Shown here: one piece after another, positions 44,636 through 53,350 of the stretch
How positions within the stretch are numbered: the first letter of the stretch is position 1
Layout of the letters: each line of letters begins with the position of its first letter
Origin: CAZXGD01 sp046350455
GTDB taxonomy: Bacteria; Planctomycetota; Phycisphaerae; Phycisphaerales; SM1A02
Length of the DNA stretch: 64,000 bases
NCBI GenBank assembly: GCA_046350455.1
Contig: JAXMAM010000003.1
Coordinates: 123,591 to 187,590, forward strand
Direction of reading: 5' to 3'
Position numbers and translations under genes: made by a program
Notes under the pieces: generated by a model
Told to the model about the DNA's origin: nothing
The model's database searches: none
What the model saw: only the letters and a program-made list of their open reading frames with translations

Positions 44636-46294
44636 ATGTCCACTTCCGGTGTCATTGCCCTGCTTTTTGGGATTGCGAGCCTCTTGGGTGGCGGCGTGTT
44701 CTTGGCGTTGTGGCTGGTGGCCCGCCAAGAGATTCAGCGCATCCGCGGCACCACCGACGATGCCGGACGCACGCTGAACCAGCTGGTGGCGCGCCAGACG
44801 GAGCTCGAGAGCCGTCTGAAGCAGGAGCACGAGGCCCGACGCGCCCTGTACGAGGAGGCCAAGTCAAAGCTGACATTGGCAACACAGCAGCTGGCATCAT
44901 GGAAAGCCAAGTACGAGCGCATTGCTCACTGGGAAGCAGCGCAGAGCTTCCGCGAACAGATTGCCTCGCTTCAGGTGGAGGTTGAGGATCTACAGCGCAC
45001 CGCCAATGCGCTGAGAAACACCATTGACGGCTACGGATCACGCTATGTGGTTCCACCGCAGTCCGCCCTGGATGATCTGGCCAAGGAAGCGGCCCACACT
45101 TCCCCGGGGCAGAAGTTGAGGGAGGCTCGCGAGGCGTCGAGAAGGATGGCTCGTGAAGGACGAGCAGCCACGTGCGACTATGTTCAAGGCGAGCGCGCAG
45201 AGAACGCGGCAGCCTTCGTGCTGGATGCGTTCAATGGCAAGATCGAGTCCATCCTGGACACAGTGAAGGACGACAACGTCGGCACGATCATCCAGAAGGT
45301 GAAGGATGCGTGGCAGCTTGTCAACGCGCAAGGGCAGGCGTTCCGCAACGCGCGCATCACGCCCGATTACCTGGAGGCGCGCCTGGAAGAGGCGCGCTGG
45401 GCGGCGCTGGTGCAGAAGATCAAGCTGGACCAGCGCGAGGAACAACGCAGATTGAAGGAGCAGATGCGCGAGGAAGCCAAGGCGCAGCGGGAGTTTGAGC
45501 GCGCAGAGCGGGAGACTCGCAAGCAGGAGGCCGCGCTGGCACGAGAGCGCGAGCTCATTGAGCGCGCACGCGAGGCTGCCATGCTTGAGGAGAGAGCCAG
45601 GCAGGAAGCGCGCCTGCGCGAGGAGCTGGCCAAGGCATCTGAGGATCAGCGCGCTGCCATTGAGGCCAGGTTCAGGGCCCAGGTTGAGCAGGAGCTCTCG
45701 GCTGCCGAAGCCAAGTACACCGAGCGGCTGGCGGATGCTGATGCGCGCATCCGTGAGCTTGAGGCGCTGCGGGAGCGTGCCAAGTCCATGGCGCAGCAGA
45801 CCAAGGCTGGGACGGTGTATGTCATTTCAAACCTGGGCTCCTTTGGCGAGGGCGTCTACAAGATCGGTCAGACCCGAAGGCTTGACCCCATGGAGCGCGT
45901 CCATGAACTGGGCGACGCGAGTGTGCCTTTCGGGTTTGACGTTCACGCGTTGATCCGAACCGACAATGCCCCGTTTGTGGAAGGCCAGCTGCATGAGCGG
46001 TTTGTGCTCAACCAGGTGAACAAGATGAACTGGCGGAAGGAGTTCTTCCGCACGGACCTGGCTTCCATTCGGAGCGCTGCAGAGGAACTGGGACTGGTTG
46101 CAGAGTGGACGCTTGAGTCTGCGGCCCAGCAATACCGCGAGACCCAAGCGCTGGAGGCGCAGATGGCGGCGGACCCGCAGCTGAAGGCACGCTGGGTGGC
46201 CGAGCAGACTGGGAGGGAGTTCGAGGCACGCGACAGCGCGCTGCCGCCGGAGGAGGTGGATGATGATGAAGGGGGCGAGATTTCACCTCAATAA
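44636..46294 (+). CDS. DUF4041 and T5orf172 (GIY-YIG) domain protein
   Basis: 552 residues. A membrane helix at residues ~5-28 (VIALLFGIASLLGGGVFLAL) is followed by a coiled coil (residues ~35-115) and a DUF4041-like region (~120-260, ENAAAFVLDAFNGKIESILDTV). A long charged coiled coil follows to ~395, then a C-terminal T5orf172/GIY-YIG nuclease-like domain (GTVYVISNLGSFGEGVYKIGQT, the conserved Arg in RRLDPMERVHEL, EGQLHERF, NWRKEFFR). This architecture occurs in phages, plasmids and defence-rich regions; a nuclease acting at the membrane is plausible but unproven. It stands alone next to the broken serS. Confidence 0.85.
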   Translation: MSTSGVIALLFGIASLLGGGVFLALWLVARQEIQRIRGTTDDAGRTLNQLVARQTELESRLKQEHEARRALYEEAKSKLTLATQQLASWKAKYERIAHWEAAQSFREQIASLQVEVEDLQRTANALRNTIDGYGSRYVVPPQSALDDLAKEAAHTSPGQKLREAREASRRMAREGRAATCDYVQGERAENAAAFVLDAFNGKIESILDTVKDDNVGTIIQKVKDAWQLVNAQGQAFRNARITPDYLEARLEEARWAALVQKIKLDQREEQRRLKEQMREEAKAQREFERAERETRKQEAALARERELIERAREAAMLEERARQEARLREELAKASEDQRAAIEARFRAQVEQELSAAEAKYTERLADADARIRELEALRERAKSMAQQTKAGTVYVISNLGSFGEGVYKIGQTRRLDPMERVHELGDASVPFGFDVHALIRTDNAPFVEGQLHERFVLNQVNKMNWRKEFFRTDLASIRSAAEELGLVAEWTLESAAQQYRETQALEAQMAADPQLKARWVAEQTGREFEARDSALPPEEVDDDEGGEISPQ

Positions 46295-46310
46295 ACCGGT
46301 GCGTCTGCCG

Positions 46311-46316
46311 TACATT
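46311..46316 (+). promoter_or_regulatory. -10 element of dockerin protein copy 1
   Basis: TACATT, followed by CAGGC and the ATG at 46322 (5 nt). The same TACATTCAGGC-ATG block precedes copy 2 at 48941. Confidence 0.55.
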
Positions 46317-46321
46317 CAGGC

Positions 46322-48835
46322 ATGCTCCACGCATTCCGGATCCCCCATCGTGCTCTTGGCTGGTTGCTTTCTGCGGCGGTTTGCCTGACGGCAGGTTTGG
46401 CCGCTCCATGCGCCCAAGCGGATGATTCTTGCGGCTGGGTGCCTACCTTTGGCAGGGCTGCTGCCGGAACGGACTTCCTGGTCAGACAAACTTTGGAGTT
46501 CCGGGGCGACATCTTCATGCTGGGCGAGTTCAAGAACATCGGCGGCAACGCCATTCAAGGGGTGGCTCGGTGGGACGGACTGATGTGGGTGCCCGTGGGT
46601 GAAGGCCCTTTGAAGTCGTGCCAAGCAGGCGTGGTCTTTGACGACGGATCTGGCCCAGCGCTGTACTGCGCAGGCAAGTTGAATGTCTCGGAGGGGACCC
46701 CCGCTGCGGTGCTCCGCTGGAACGGCTCCTCCTGGAGCAACGTGGGTGGCGTCCTGAACGGGGGCTTCAGCACGCTTGCGGTCCTTGACCTGGGCAACGG
46801 ACCGACCCTGTACGCAGGTGGCACGCAGAGCACTGCCGAGAACGGCTCGCCCATTGGGTGCGTGGCCTTCTGGACCGGCGCTGCGTGGCAGCCGGTGGGT
46901 AACGGCTTCATTGGCGTCTCGCCTGAAATTCCGCCAGCAGTCCTGGCGCTGGAAGCGCACGACGACGGCACAGGCCAGCGTCTGTACGCGGCCGGAGTCA
47001 ACATACTGAAGAACCCAGTTGGCGAGTTGGTGAACAACGTGGCCGTGCTGGTGGATGGCCAGTGGCAGCCGGTCGGGGGCGGGGTCAGCTCGGGCTCGGG
47101 GAGTTCCTCATGCCAAGTGACCACGCTGCTGAGCGTGCCTGACGACGCGTCTGGTGAACCTTCTCTGTATGTCGGTGGTCAATTCTTCTACGCGGGAACG
47201 GTGCCAGACTTTCCAGTCAAGAGCGTGGCCAGGTGGAGCGCTGGCAGCTGGCACGAAGTGCCGATCCCTGGCCTTGGAGGGATGACCAACGACGTGCGCA
47301 GAATCGTGCGCATGGCCCCGGCGCCTGGTGCGCCAGAGCGGATCTACGCCATGGGCGCGCTCAACTCATCCACGGGCTTGTTCATGGCATACCAAGAGCG
47401 AGGCACCTGGTTCGAGCATCCTGGACGGCTCTCCACCACCCTCGGCGGCAGCATGTTGAGCGCCACCGTGGCGCCCCAATCTGGTGGTGGCACGTGCTTG
47501 GTTGGGTGTGGATGGTTCTATCAGATTGATGGCATCTTGATGAACTCCATCTCCATCTGGGATGGCAGCTGCTGGCGCCCGATTGGTGAGGGGCTCAATG
47601 GACCCATCTTGACGTCAGTGGTTTTTGACGATGGCCAAGGAGGAGGCCCTGCCCTCTACGTGGGTGGTAACGCCAATGCAGGACTAGGCGACACCTTTGG
47701 ATATGTGGCCAAGTGGACTGGCAGCGGTTGGCAGAAGCTGGGCTTGGGTCTGAATGGCAGAGTGAATTCGCTGTTGGTGTATGACAGCGGCAGCGGCCCG
47801 CGCCTGGTAGCAGCAGGATTCTTCACCAAGACAGGGACCACCACCATTGGCAGTGTGGCACAGTGGGACGGCGTGCAGTGGAGCAAGCTGGGGAGCGCCG
47901 CAGCGCCCATCCCAAATGTACGGGGGCTGGTTGCGTTTCCGGATCAACCAGGGTCGGCCACCCAGAGCCTCTACGCCACGGGCCCTGTCTCCGGGCAGCC
48001 CAAGTTGGCGCGATTTGATGGCACATCCTGGCAGTTGGTGAGCGAACTGACTGCTTCCACCCTAGGCCAGGCTGTGGTCTGGGACGACGGCACAGGCCCG
48101 GCGCTGTGGATCGGCGGGTTTGCCATAAAGATCAACGGCGCAACCGCTGGTGCGCTGGTGAAGTTCGACGGCGCCACCTGGAGCTGGCCTGCGCACCAGC
48201 CACTGGGGGCCGTTCAGGCCATGACCGTACTGCAGCAGCCAGAACAGAGCAACAGCCAGCTGGTGCTGGGGGGTGGACTTCTGCTGAGCGGCTCACCGCC
48301 GGACAGCCACGTAGTGGCGTTTGATGGCACAACCTGGGTGCGCTTCCACGATGGATTCGATGCTGACTGCAAGGTCCTCACCACCATCTACTCGCCTGCG
48401 CTCCAGCAGAACGTGGTGGTAGCCGGTGGCGCCTTCACCACATCCCACGGCATGCCTGTGAATGGCGTAGCAACCTACACCGGCGCGGATTGGCGCCCGC
48501 TGGGCGGCGGCACGTGGGGCACCATCTCTACGGCAAGCAGCGTAGCCATGCTGAACGCGGTTCCAGCCAGCGTGGTGGCGCCCGGCGAGTCTGGCGAGAC
48601 GCTCTTGGTGGGCGGCACGTTCGGGCAAACTCCCAGCGGTGATGGCGGACTGGCGCGATGGAACATGTGCGCCTGTCCTGCTGACCTGAACCATGATGGC
48701 CAGGTGAACGGCACAGACATGGGCATGCTGCTGAGCGCCTGGGGCCCCTGCCAAGGCTGCGATGCAGACCTGAACGGCGATGGCCAGGTGAATGGGACAG
48801 ACCTGGGATTGTTGCTTGGGGAGTGGACGGGTTGA
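46322..48835 (+). CDS. Large secreted beta-propeller-like protein with dockerin-like tail, copy 1
   Basis: 837 residues. Signal peptide (residues 1-~34, LLSAAVCLTAGLAAPCAQA). The mature region is built from repeats of about 45-60 residues with a Kelch-like pattern: W-x-x-V/L-G-x-G-L-N-G, then L-x-V-Y-D-x-G-x-G-P-x-L-Y-A/V-G-G (for example GPALYVGGNANAGLG; VAQWDGVQWSKLG), consistent with one or two beta-propellers. The C-terminus has two calcium-loop repeats, DLNHDGQVNGTDMGMLLSAW and DLNGDGQVNGTDLGLLLGEW. It is exported; its ligand is unknown. Duplicated immediately downstream. Confidence 0.88.
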   Translation: MLHAFRIPHRALGWLLSAAVCLTAGLAAPCAQADDSCGWVPTFGRAAAGTDFLVRQTLEFRGDIFMLGEFKNIGGNAIQGVARWDGLMWVPVGEGPLKSCQAGVVFDDGSGPALYCAGKLNVSEGTPAAVLRWNGSSWSNVGGVLNGGFSTLAVLDLGNGPTLYAGGTQSTAENGSPIGCVAFWTGAAWQPVGNGFIGVSPEIPPAVLALEAHDDGTGQRLYAAGVNILKNPVGELVNNVAVLVDGQWQPVGGGVSSGSGSSSCQVTTLLSVPDDASGEPSLYVGGQFFYAGTVPDFPVKSVARWSAGSWHEVPIPGLGGMTNDVRRIVRMAPAPGAPERIYAMGALNSSTGLFMAYQERGTWFEHPGRLSTTLGGSMLSATVAPQSGGGTCLVGCGWFYQIDGILMNSISIWDGSCWRPIGEGLNGPILTSVVFDDGQGGGPALYVGGNANAGLGDTFGYVAKWTGSGWQKLGLGLNGRVNSLLVYDSGSGPRLVAAGFFTKTGTTTIGSVAQWDGVQWSKLGSAAAPIPNVRGLVAFPDQPGSATQSLYATGPVSGQPKLARFDGTSWQLVSELTASTLGQAVVWDDGTGPALWIGGFAIKINGATAGALVKFDGATWSWPAHQPLGAVQAMTVLQQPEQSNSQLVLGGGLLLSGSPPDSHVVAFDGTTWVRFHDGFDADCKVLTTIYSPALQQNVVVAGGAFTTSHGMPVNGVATYTGADWRPLGGGTWGTISTASSVAMLNAVPASVVAPGESGETLLVGGTFGQTPSGDGGLARWNMCACPADLNHDGQVNGTDMGMLLSAWGPCQGCDADLNGDGQVNGTDLGLLLGEWTG

Positions 48836-48951
48836 GCTGGGAGCAGGCGCAGACGGGCTGGCGCTGCTGGGCGGGCGCACCGCATCAGAGTTCCCTGGAT
48901 TTTGCGTGAAGGCTGGCCCTGACTTACGGCTCCAGCGCCGTACATTCAGGC

Positions 48952-51461
48952 ATGCTCCACGCATTCCGGACCTCCCATCGTGCTCTTGGCTGGTTGCTCT
49001 CTGCGGCGGTTTGCCTGACGGCAGGTTTGGCCGCTCCATGCGCCCAAGCGGATGATTCTTGCGGCTGGGTGCCTACCTTGGCGGGGCTGCTGCCGGAACG
49101 GACTTCCTGGTCAGACAAACTTTGGAGTTCCGGGGCGACATCTTCATGCTGGGCGAGTTCAAGAACATCGGCGGCAACGCCATTCAAGGGGTGGCTCGGT
49201 GGGATGGGCTGATGTGGGTGCCCGTGGGCGAAGGCCCTTTGAAGTCGTGCCAAGCAGGCGTGGTCTTTGACGACGGATCTGGCCCAGCGCTGTACTGCGC
49301 AGGCACGCTGAATGTCTCGGAGGGGACCCCCGCTGCGGTGCTCCGCTGGAACGGCTCCTCCTGGAGCAACGTGGGCGGCGTCCTGAACGGGGGCTTCAGC
49401 ACGCTTGCGGTCCTTGACCTGGGCAATGGACCCACTCTGTATGCCGGCGGCACGCAAAGCACTGCCGAGAACGGCTCACCCATTGGGTGCGTGGCCTTCT
49501 GGACCGGCGCTGCGTGGCAGCCGGTGGGTAACGGCTTCATTGGCGTCTCGCCTGGAAACCCGCCAGCAGTCCTGGCGCTGGAAGCGCACGACGACGGCAC
49601 AGGCCGCCGTCTATACGCCGGCGGCATCATGCTGAAGAACGCTGCTGGCGAGCTAGTGAACAACGTGGCCGTGCTGGTGGATGGCCAGTGGCAGCCAGTG
49701 GGAGGCGGGGTCAGTCTGGGAAATCCTTCAACACAGGTGTCCACGCTGCTCAGCGTGCCTGACGACGCCTCTGGTGAACCCTCACTGTATGTCGGTGGTC
49801 TCTTCTCATACGCGGGAACGGTGCCAGACTTTCCGGTCAAGAGCGTGGCCAGGTGGAGCGCTGGCAGCTGGCACGAAGTGCCGATCCCTGGCGTTGGCGG
49901 GACGTACACCATCGTGCGCAGCATCGCGCGCATGGCTCCAGCGCCTGGTGCGCCAGAGCGGCTCTACGTCATCGGCGTGCTGAACTCATCCACGGGCTTG
50001 TTCATGGCATACCAGGAGCGGGGCATCTGGTTCGAGCATCCTGGTCGGATCTCCACGACCTCTGGCGGTGACATGTGGAGTGCGATGGTTGTGCCCCAGT
50101 CTGGTGGGGGCGCACGCATGATTGGCTGTGGATCGTTCACTCAGATTGACGGATGCTGGATGAAGTGCATCACCATCTGGGATGGCAGCCGCTGGCTTCC
50201 ATTTGGCGAGGGGCTCAACGCGGCCATCCTGACCTCTGTGGTCTTTGACGACGGCCAGGGCGGCGGCCCTGCCCTGTACGTGGGCGGCATTGCCAACGCA
50301 GGGCTGGGAGAGACCTTCAGCTACGTGGCCAAGTGGACTGGCAGCGGTTGGCAGAAGCTGGGTCTGGGCCTGAACGGCACGGTGAGCTCGCTTGCCGTGT
50401 ACGACAGCGGCAACGGCCCGCGCCTGGTGGCAGCGGGCAGCTTTACCAAGTCGGGCACCACCACGGTTGGCAGCGTGGCACAATGGGACGGCGCGCAGTG
50501 GAGCAAGCTGGGGAGCGCTGCAGCACCCATCACCAACTCGTATGGACTGGTTGCCTTTGCAGATCAGGCTGGTTCAGGCACCACCAGCCTGTACGCCATG
50601 GGCAATGTCTCAACGCAGTACAAGCTGGCGCGCTTTAACGGCACATCCTGGCAGGTAGTGAGCGAACTGACCGCCACCAACCTGGGCCGGGCTGTGGTCT
50701 GGAACGACGGCACGGGCGATGCGCTGTGGATCGGCGGATTTGCCATGAAGATCAACGGCGTGACCGCTGGTTCGCTGGTGAAGTTTGATGGCACCAACTG
50801 GAGTTGGCCAGCGCAGCAGCCACTGGGCGCTGTGTGGGCCATGACGGTGCTGCAGCAGCCAAAGCAGAGCTCCAGCCAGCTGGTGCTGGGCGGCGGCATT
50901 CTGCTGAGTGGCCCCACCCAGGCCAGCCGCGTGGTGTCCTTTGACGGCGCATCGTTTACGCCATTCCAGGATGGGTTCGACAGCAACTGCGCAGCGCTCA
51001 CCACCATCTACTCACCTGCGTTTGATCAGAACGTGGTGGTGGCGGGTGGCGCGTTCACCACCTCCAACGGCATGCCAGTGAATGGCGTCGCCACCTACAC
51101 CGGTACGGAATGGCGCGCTCTGGGCGGTGGCACGTCGGGCAAGTTCCCAACGGGCGGCGTGACGGGCGTGGCCATGCTGCGCGCTGTGCCTGCCAGCGGG
51201 GTGGCGCCAGGTGAGTCTGGCGAGACGCTCCTGGTGGGCGGCGGATTCACGCAGACGCCCAGTGGTGATGCTGGCCTGGCGCGGTGGAACATGTGCGCCT
51301 GCCCTGCTGACCTGAACCACGATGGCCAGGTGGACGGCACAGACATGGGCATGCTGCTGAGCTCCTGGGGCCCCTGCCGGGGCTGCGATGCAGACCTGAA
51401 CGGCGATGGCCAGGTGAATGGGACAGACCTGGGATTGTTGCTTGGGGAGTGGACGGGCTGA
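48952..51461 (+). pseudogene. Dockerin-tailed propeller protein, copy 2, frameshifted
   Basis: Near-identical to copy 1 at the start, including the TACATT hexamer 5 nt before the ATG and the signal peptide. Where copy 1 reads CCTACCTTTGGCAGG, copy 2 reads CCTACCTTGGCGGGG: one T is missing near 49079. The signal peptide frame then runs to a stop at 49212, while the body of the protein (about 795 residues, ending in the same dockerin-like pair) is intact in the next frame. No further damage is seen in 2.4 kb, so the lesion is recent, a reversible phase-type switch, or a sequencing error. Confidence 0.82.
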
Positions 51462-51508
51462 GGAGCCCAAGGCCTGAAATCACGGCCAGATCTCCACCTC
51501 AAGTTGGG

Positions 51509-51536
51509 TTGACGGGTAGCCGATATGCGCTATCCT
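51509..51536 (+). promoter_or_regulatory. tRNA-Asn promoter
   Basis: -35 TTGACG (51509-51514), 16-nt spacer, -10 TATCCT (51531-51536), 18 nt before the mature tRNA. It has the same -35 and spacer as the rRNA promoter. Confidence 0.8.
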
Positions 51537-51554
51537 TCTACCCCTACATCTCAT

Positions 51555-51626
51555 TCCCCTATAGCTCAATGGTAGAGCGGGCGGCTGTTAACCGCCAGGT
51601 TGCAGGTTCGAGTCCTGCTGGGGGAG
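51555..51626 (+). tRNA. tRNA-Asn(GTT)
   Basis: 72-nt cloverleaf. The acceptor stem pairs TCCCCTA with TGGGGGA, followed by discriminator G; the D arm is AGCTCAATGGTAGAGC; the anticodon loop is CTGTTAA with anticodon GTT; the T arm has GGTTCGAGTCC. CCA is not encoded. Its 3' end and following terminator are partly duplicated at 53121-53172. Confidence 0.97.
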
Positions 51627-51738
51627 TTCAACGGCCTCCGTCAAAGTCGACGGGGGCCGTGTCGTTTACAGCCCGAGGGGCCAAACCGCCCCCGCTGGCG
51701 TGGCGTGGCGAGGGTTCGGCGCTCTCGCCTTCGAGGTG
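51621..51738 (+). repeat. tRNA-3'-end/terminator block, copy 1
   Basis: Starts inside the tRNA-Asn acceptor stem. The first 22 bp (GGGGAGTTCAACGGCCTCCG and two more) are identical in copy 2, and similarity of roughly 80% continues through the terminator and the GGCGAGGGTTCGGCGCTCTC stretch. Direct repeat flanking a 1.4-kb segment. Confidence 0.8.
51631..51660 (+). terminator. Terminator of tRNA-Asn
   Basis: ACGGCCTCCGTC (51631-51642), a 6-nt loop, GACGGGGGCCGT (51649-51660): a 12-bp stem with one G-U pair, followed by GTCGTTT. It begins 4 nt after the tRNA. A second version with one mismatch lies at 53143-53172. Confidence 0.75.
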
Positions 51739-52023
51739 AGAGGCGAGGCGTCGGATCGGAACGGGCCCCAAAGGCGACGGAGCGGGCCAGACTCTCGCGC
51801 TCTCTGCCTCTCCGTTTACAGGCGCGTGGGTTGAGGGGCCCGAGCGGAACGGAGCTTCGAGGCGCGGGGCCTGGTCTGGTTGGCCTGAGCGCCAGCAGTG
51901 GGAGCTGGCATATCACGGAGAGCCAGTACCATCTGATAAGGCCCTCGTTGGGGATGGACAAATCAGAGCGACCTTGTCAAAGCTGCGTCGGTCAGCGCAG
52001 GAGACGCATCGGGAAGGAGCGCC
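51661..52023 (+). other. Non-coding region after tRNA-Asn
   Basis: About 360 bp, GC-rich. It holds the rest of repeat copy 1 and the leader of the next gene. Frames here lack coding character. Nothing further was recognised. Confidence 0.5.
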
Positions 52024-52725
52024 GTGAGCATGGTTGCGAAGAGCTTGGCGGCCCAGTCGCCGTCGCACCTGGCGGCGTTCTTGGCGTGCGTTGCGACCGC
52101 AGGTGCATCGCTCATGTGCCAATCGTGTGCGGTGCCCTCCGTCTACGCCGTGGCGCCGGACGCTCCCGCGGCCGATGCACAGTGGGCAACCGGGGAATGG
52201 GTCTTGACGCCCGAGTCGCCGACAGCCAAGGATGGTTCGGCCTATGTCGCCAATGTTGTGGCGATTGGCGGCGGTCGATTTCTGATCGACTGGAAGCCGC
52301 GAGACGGCCCGGGTTCCCCGGACATGCCGCCGCTCAGACTTGTTGCGCGGCCGTTCGAGCTGGCAGGCCGCCTCTTTGCAGACGTCACGCTTCAGCAAGG
52401 ATTGATCCAGGAGCTGGCCAAGAAGTACCCCGCGTTCCTGATTCCCACGCATGTGCTCGTACGCATCGATCGGGACACGGCCGACAGCGCAACTCTGGCC
52501 CTGCCCACATACGGGAAGGCCCGCGACTTGGCTGCGCGGCAGCAGCGGTCTCTGCCCATGGCGAAGTCCGAGTCCGATTCCGATGTGGCGCTCGCGCTGA
52601 CTGGCGACAGCGAGAGCGTGACCAAGTTCTACGAGGCGAACGCGGGTAGCAATGAATTGTTTGGCCTGAGAATGCAGTTTCAACGGGTGAAGCCAGCACA
52701 ACCTGCCTCGCCTGGAGGTCGGTAA
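52024..52725 (+). CDS. Putative secreted protein or lipoprotein of unknown function
   Basis: 233 residues from a GTG with a strong AAGGAG 5 nt upstream. The N-terminus has a hydrophobic segment (LAAFLACVATAGASLMC) whose Cys could be a lipidation site. The mature part has a beta-rich start (GEWVLTPESPTAKDG; VVAIGGGRFLIDWK) and a helical end. No family is recognised. It is the only gene between the two copies of the tRNA-Asn 3'-end block, and its codon choice (more GTC, TCG, CCG) differs from genes before 51 kb. Confidence 0.65.
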   Translation: MSMVAKSLAAQSPSHLAAFLACVATAGASLMCQSCAVPSVYAVAPDAPAADAQWATGEWVLTPESPTAKDGSAYVANVVAIGGGRFLIDWKPRDGPGSPDMPPLRLVARPFELAGRLFADVTLQQGLIQELAKKYPAFLIPTHVLVRIDRDTADSATLALPTYGKARDLAARQQRSLPMAKSESDSDVALALTGDSESVTKFYEANAGSNELFGLRMQFQRVKPAQPASPGGR

Positions 52726-53350
52726 GGGGTTCGACCGTTGAAGCCGACGAGCGGACACTGGAACGACTGCTCTTGCAAGAATGAAGCGCACGGATGCGCC
52801 ATACCGCATGCGATCGCGGAGCTGACGGAATCGGACTTGAATCCGCCTGCTTCACCCGGCGATCCGTCCGCAACCGCGGCGGTGCTGATTGTGGCACCAC
52901 TGGCCCTACACGGTGAACGGCGAGTGGACGGCGCGCGCTCCGTCGAACCGCAGGTTGGCGATCACGCAGAAGCAAACTCCCGTGGGCTTCGTGGCCAGAG
53001 ATTGACGGCATGAGTCCGGTCCCCGCTCTCCTCGGAGTCCGTGGCGAAGGGACCGTTCACTGCCGGGTCTCTCACTCACCAGCGAGAACGGGCATCGAGC
53101 GATCCGCCAATCCTTCGAAGCGGGTTCCGATCGGGGAGTTCAACGGCCTCCGTCCAAAGAGACGGGGACCGTGTCGTTTGCAGCGTGAGGGATGGAATCG
53201 CCGCTGCTGGCGAGCCGTGGCGAGGGTTCGGCGCTCTCGTCTTGGAGCTGCGAATTGCGGGTGGCGAGCCGCGTGCGAACAAGGTCCTGCCTGCCCCACT
53301 CGTGACGACGATCGGTTCATCCTGCAAAACAAACGCCAAACCCCCGGCCG
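52726..53350. other. Non-coding region with repeat copy 2
   Basis: 625 bp between two convergent genes. The only structure recognised is repeat copy 2 (53133-53250) with its degenerate tRNA-Asn 3' remnant and terminator-like hairpin. Short frames (52738-53013, 53010-53408) show no coding features. Confidence 0.6.
53133..53250 (+). repeat. tRNA-3'-end/terminator block, copy 2
   Basis: GGGGAGTTCAACGGCCTCCG onward matches 51621-51738. Just upstream, GGTTCCGATC resembles the tRNA-Asn T arm (GGTTCGAGTC) with a few bases lost, so this looks like the remnant of a second tRNA-Asn or a target-site duplication. The hairpin 53143-53172 has one mismatch and one G-T pair. Confidence 0.75.

Larger units (their letters stand above)
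46311..51461 (+). repeat. Tandem gene duplication, two ~2.5-kb copies
   Basis: Copy 1 is 46311-48835 and copy 2 is 48941-51461, in direct orientation 2630 bp apart. The duplicated block begins at the -10 hexamer. The first ~600 bp differ at only a handful of positions, while the middle (around 47080 versus 49710) differs much more, and the dockerin-like 3' end is again close. Uneven divergence suggests gene conversion. Confidence 0.92.

Noticed and set aside
52820..52900. tRNA-like T-arm sequence on the minus strand (GGATTCAAGTCC)
   Set aside because: No acceptor stem, D arm or anticodon arm can be folded around it.
52738..53013. 91-codon frame after the cassette gene
   Set aside because: No start signal and no coding pattern; the region looks non-coding.
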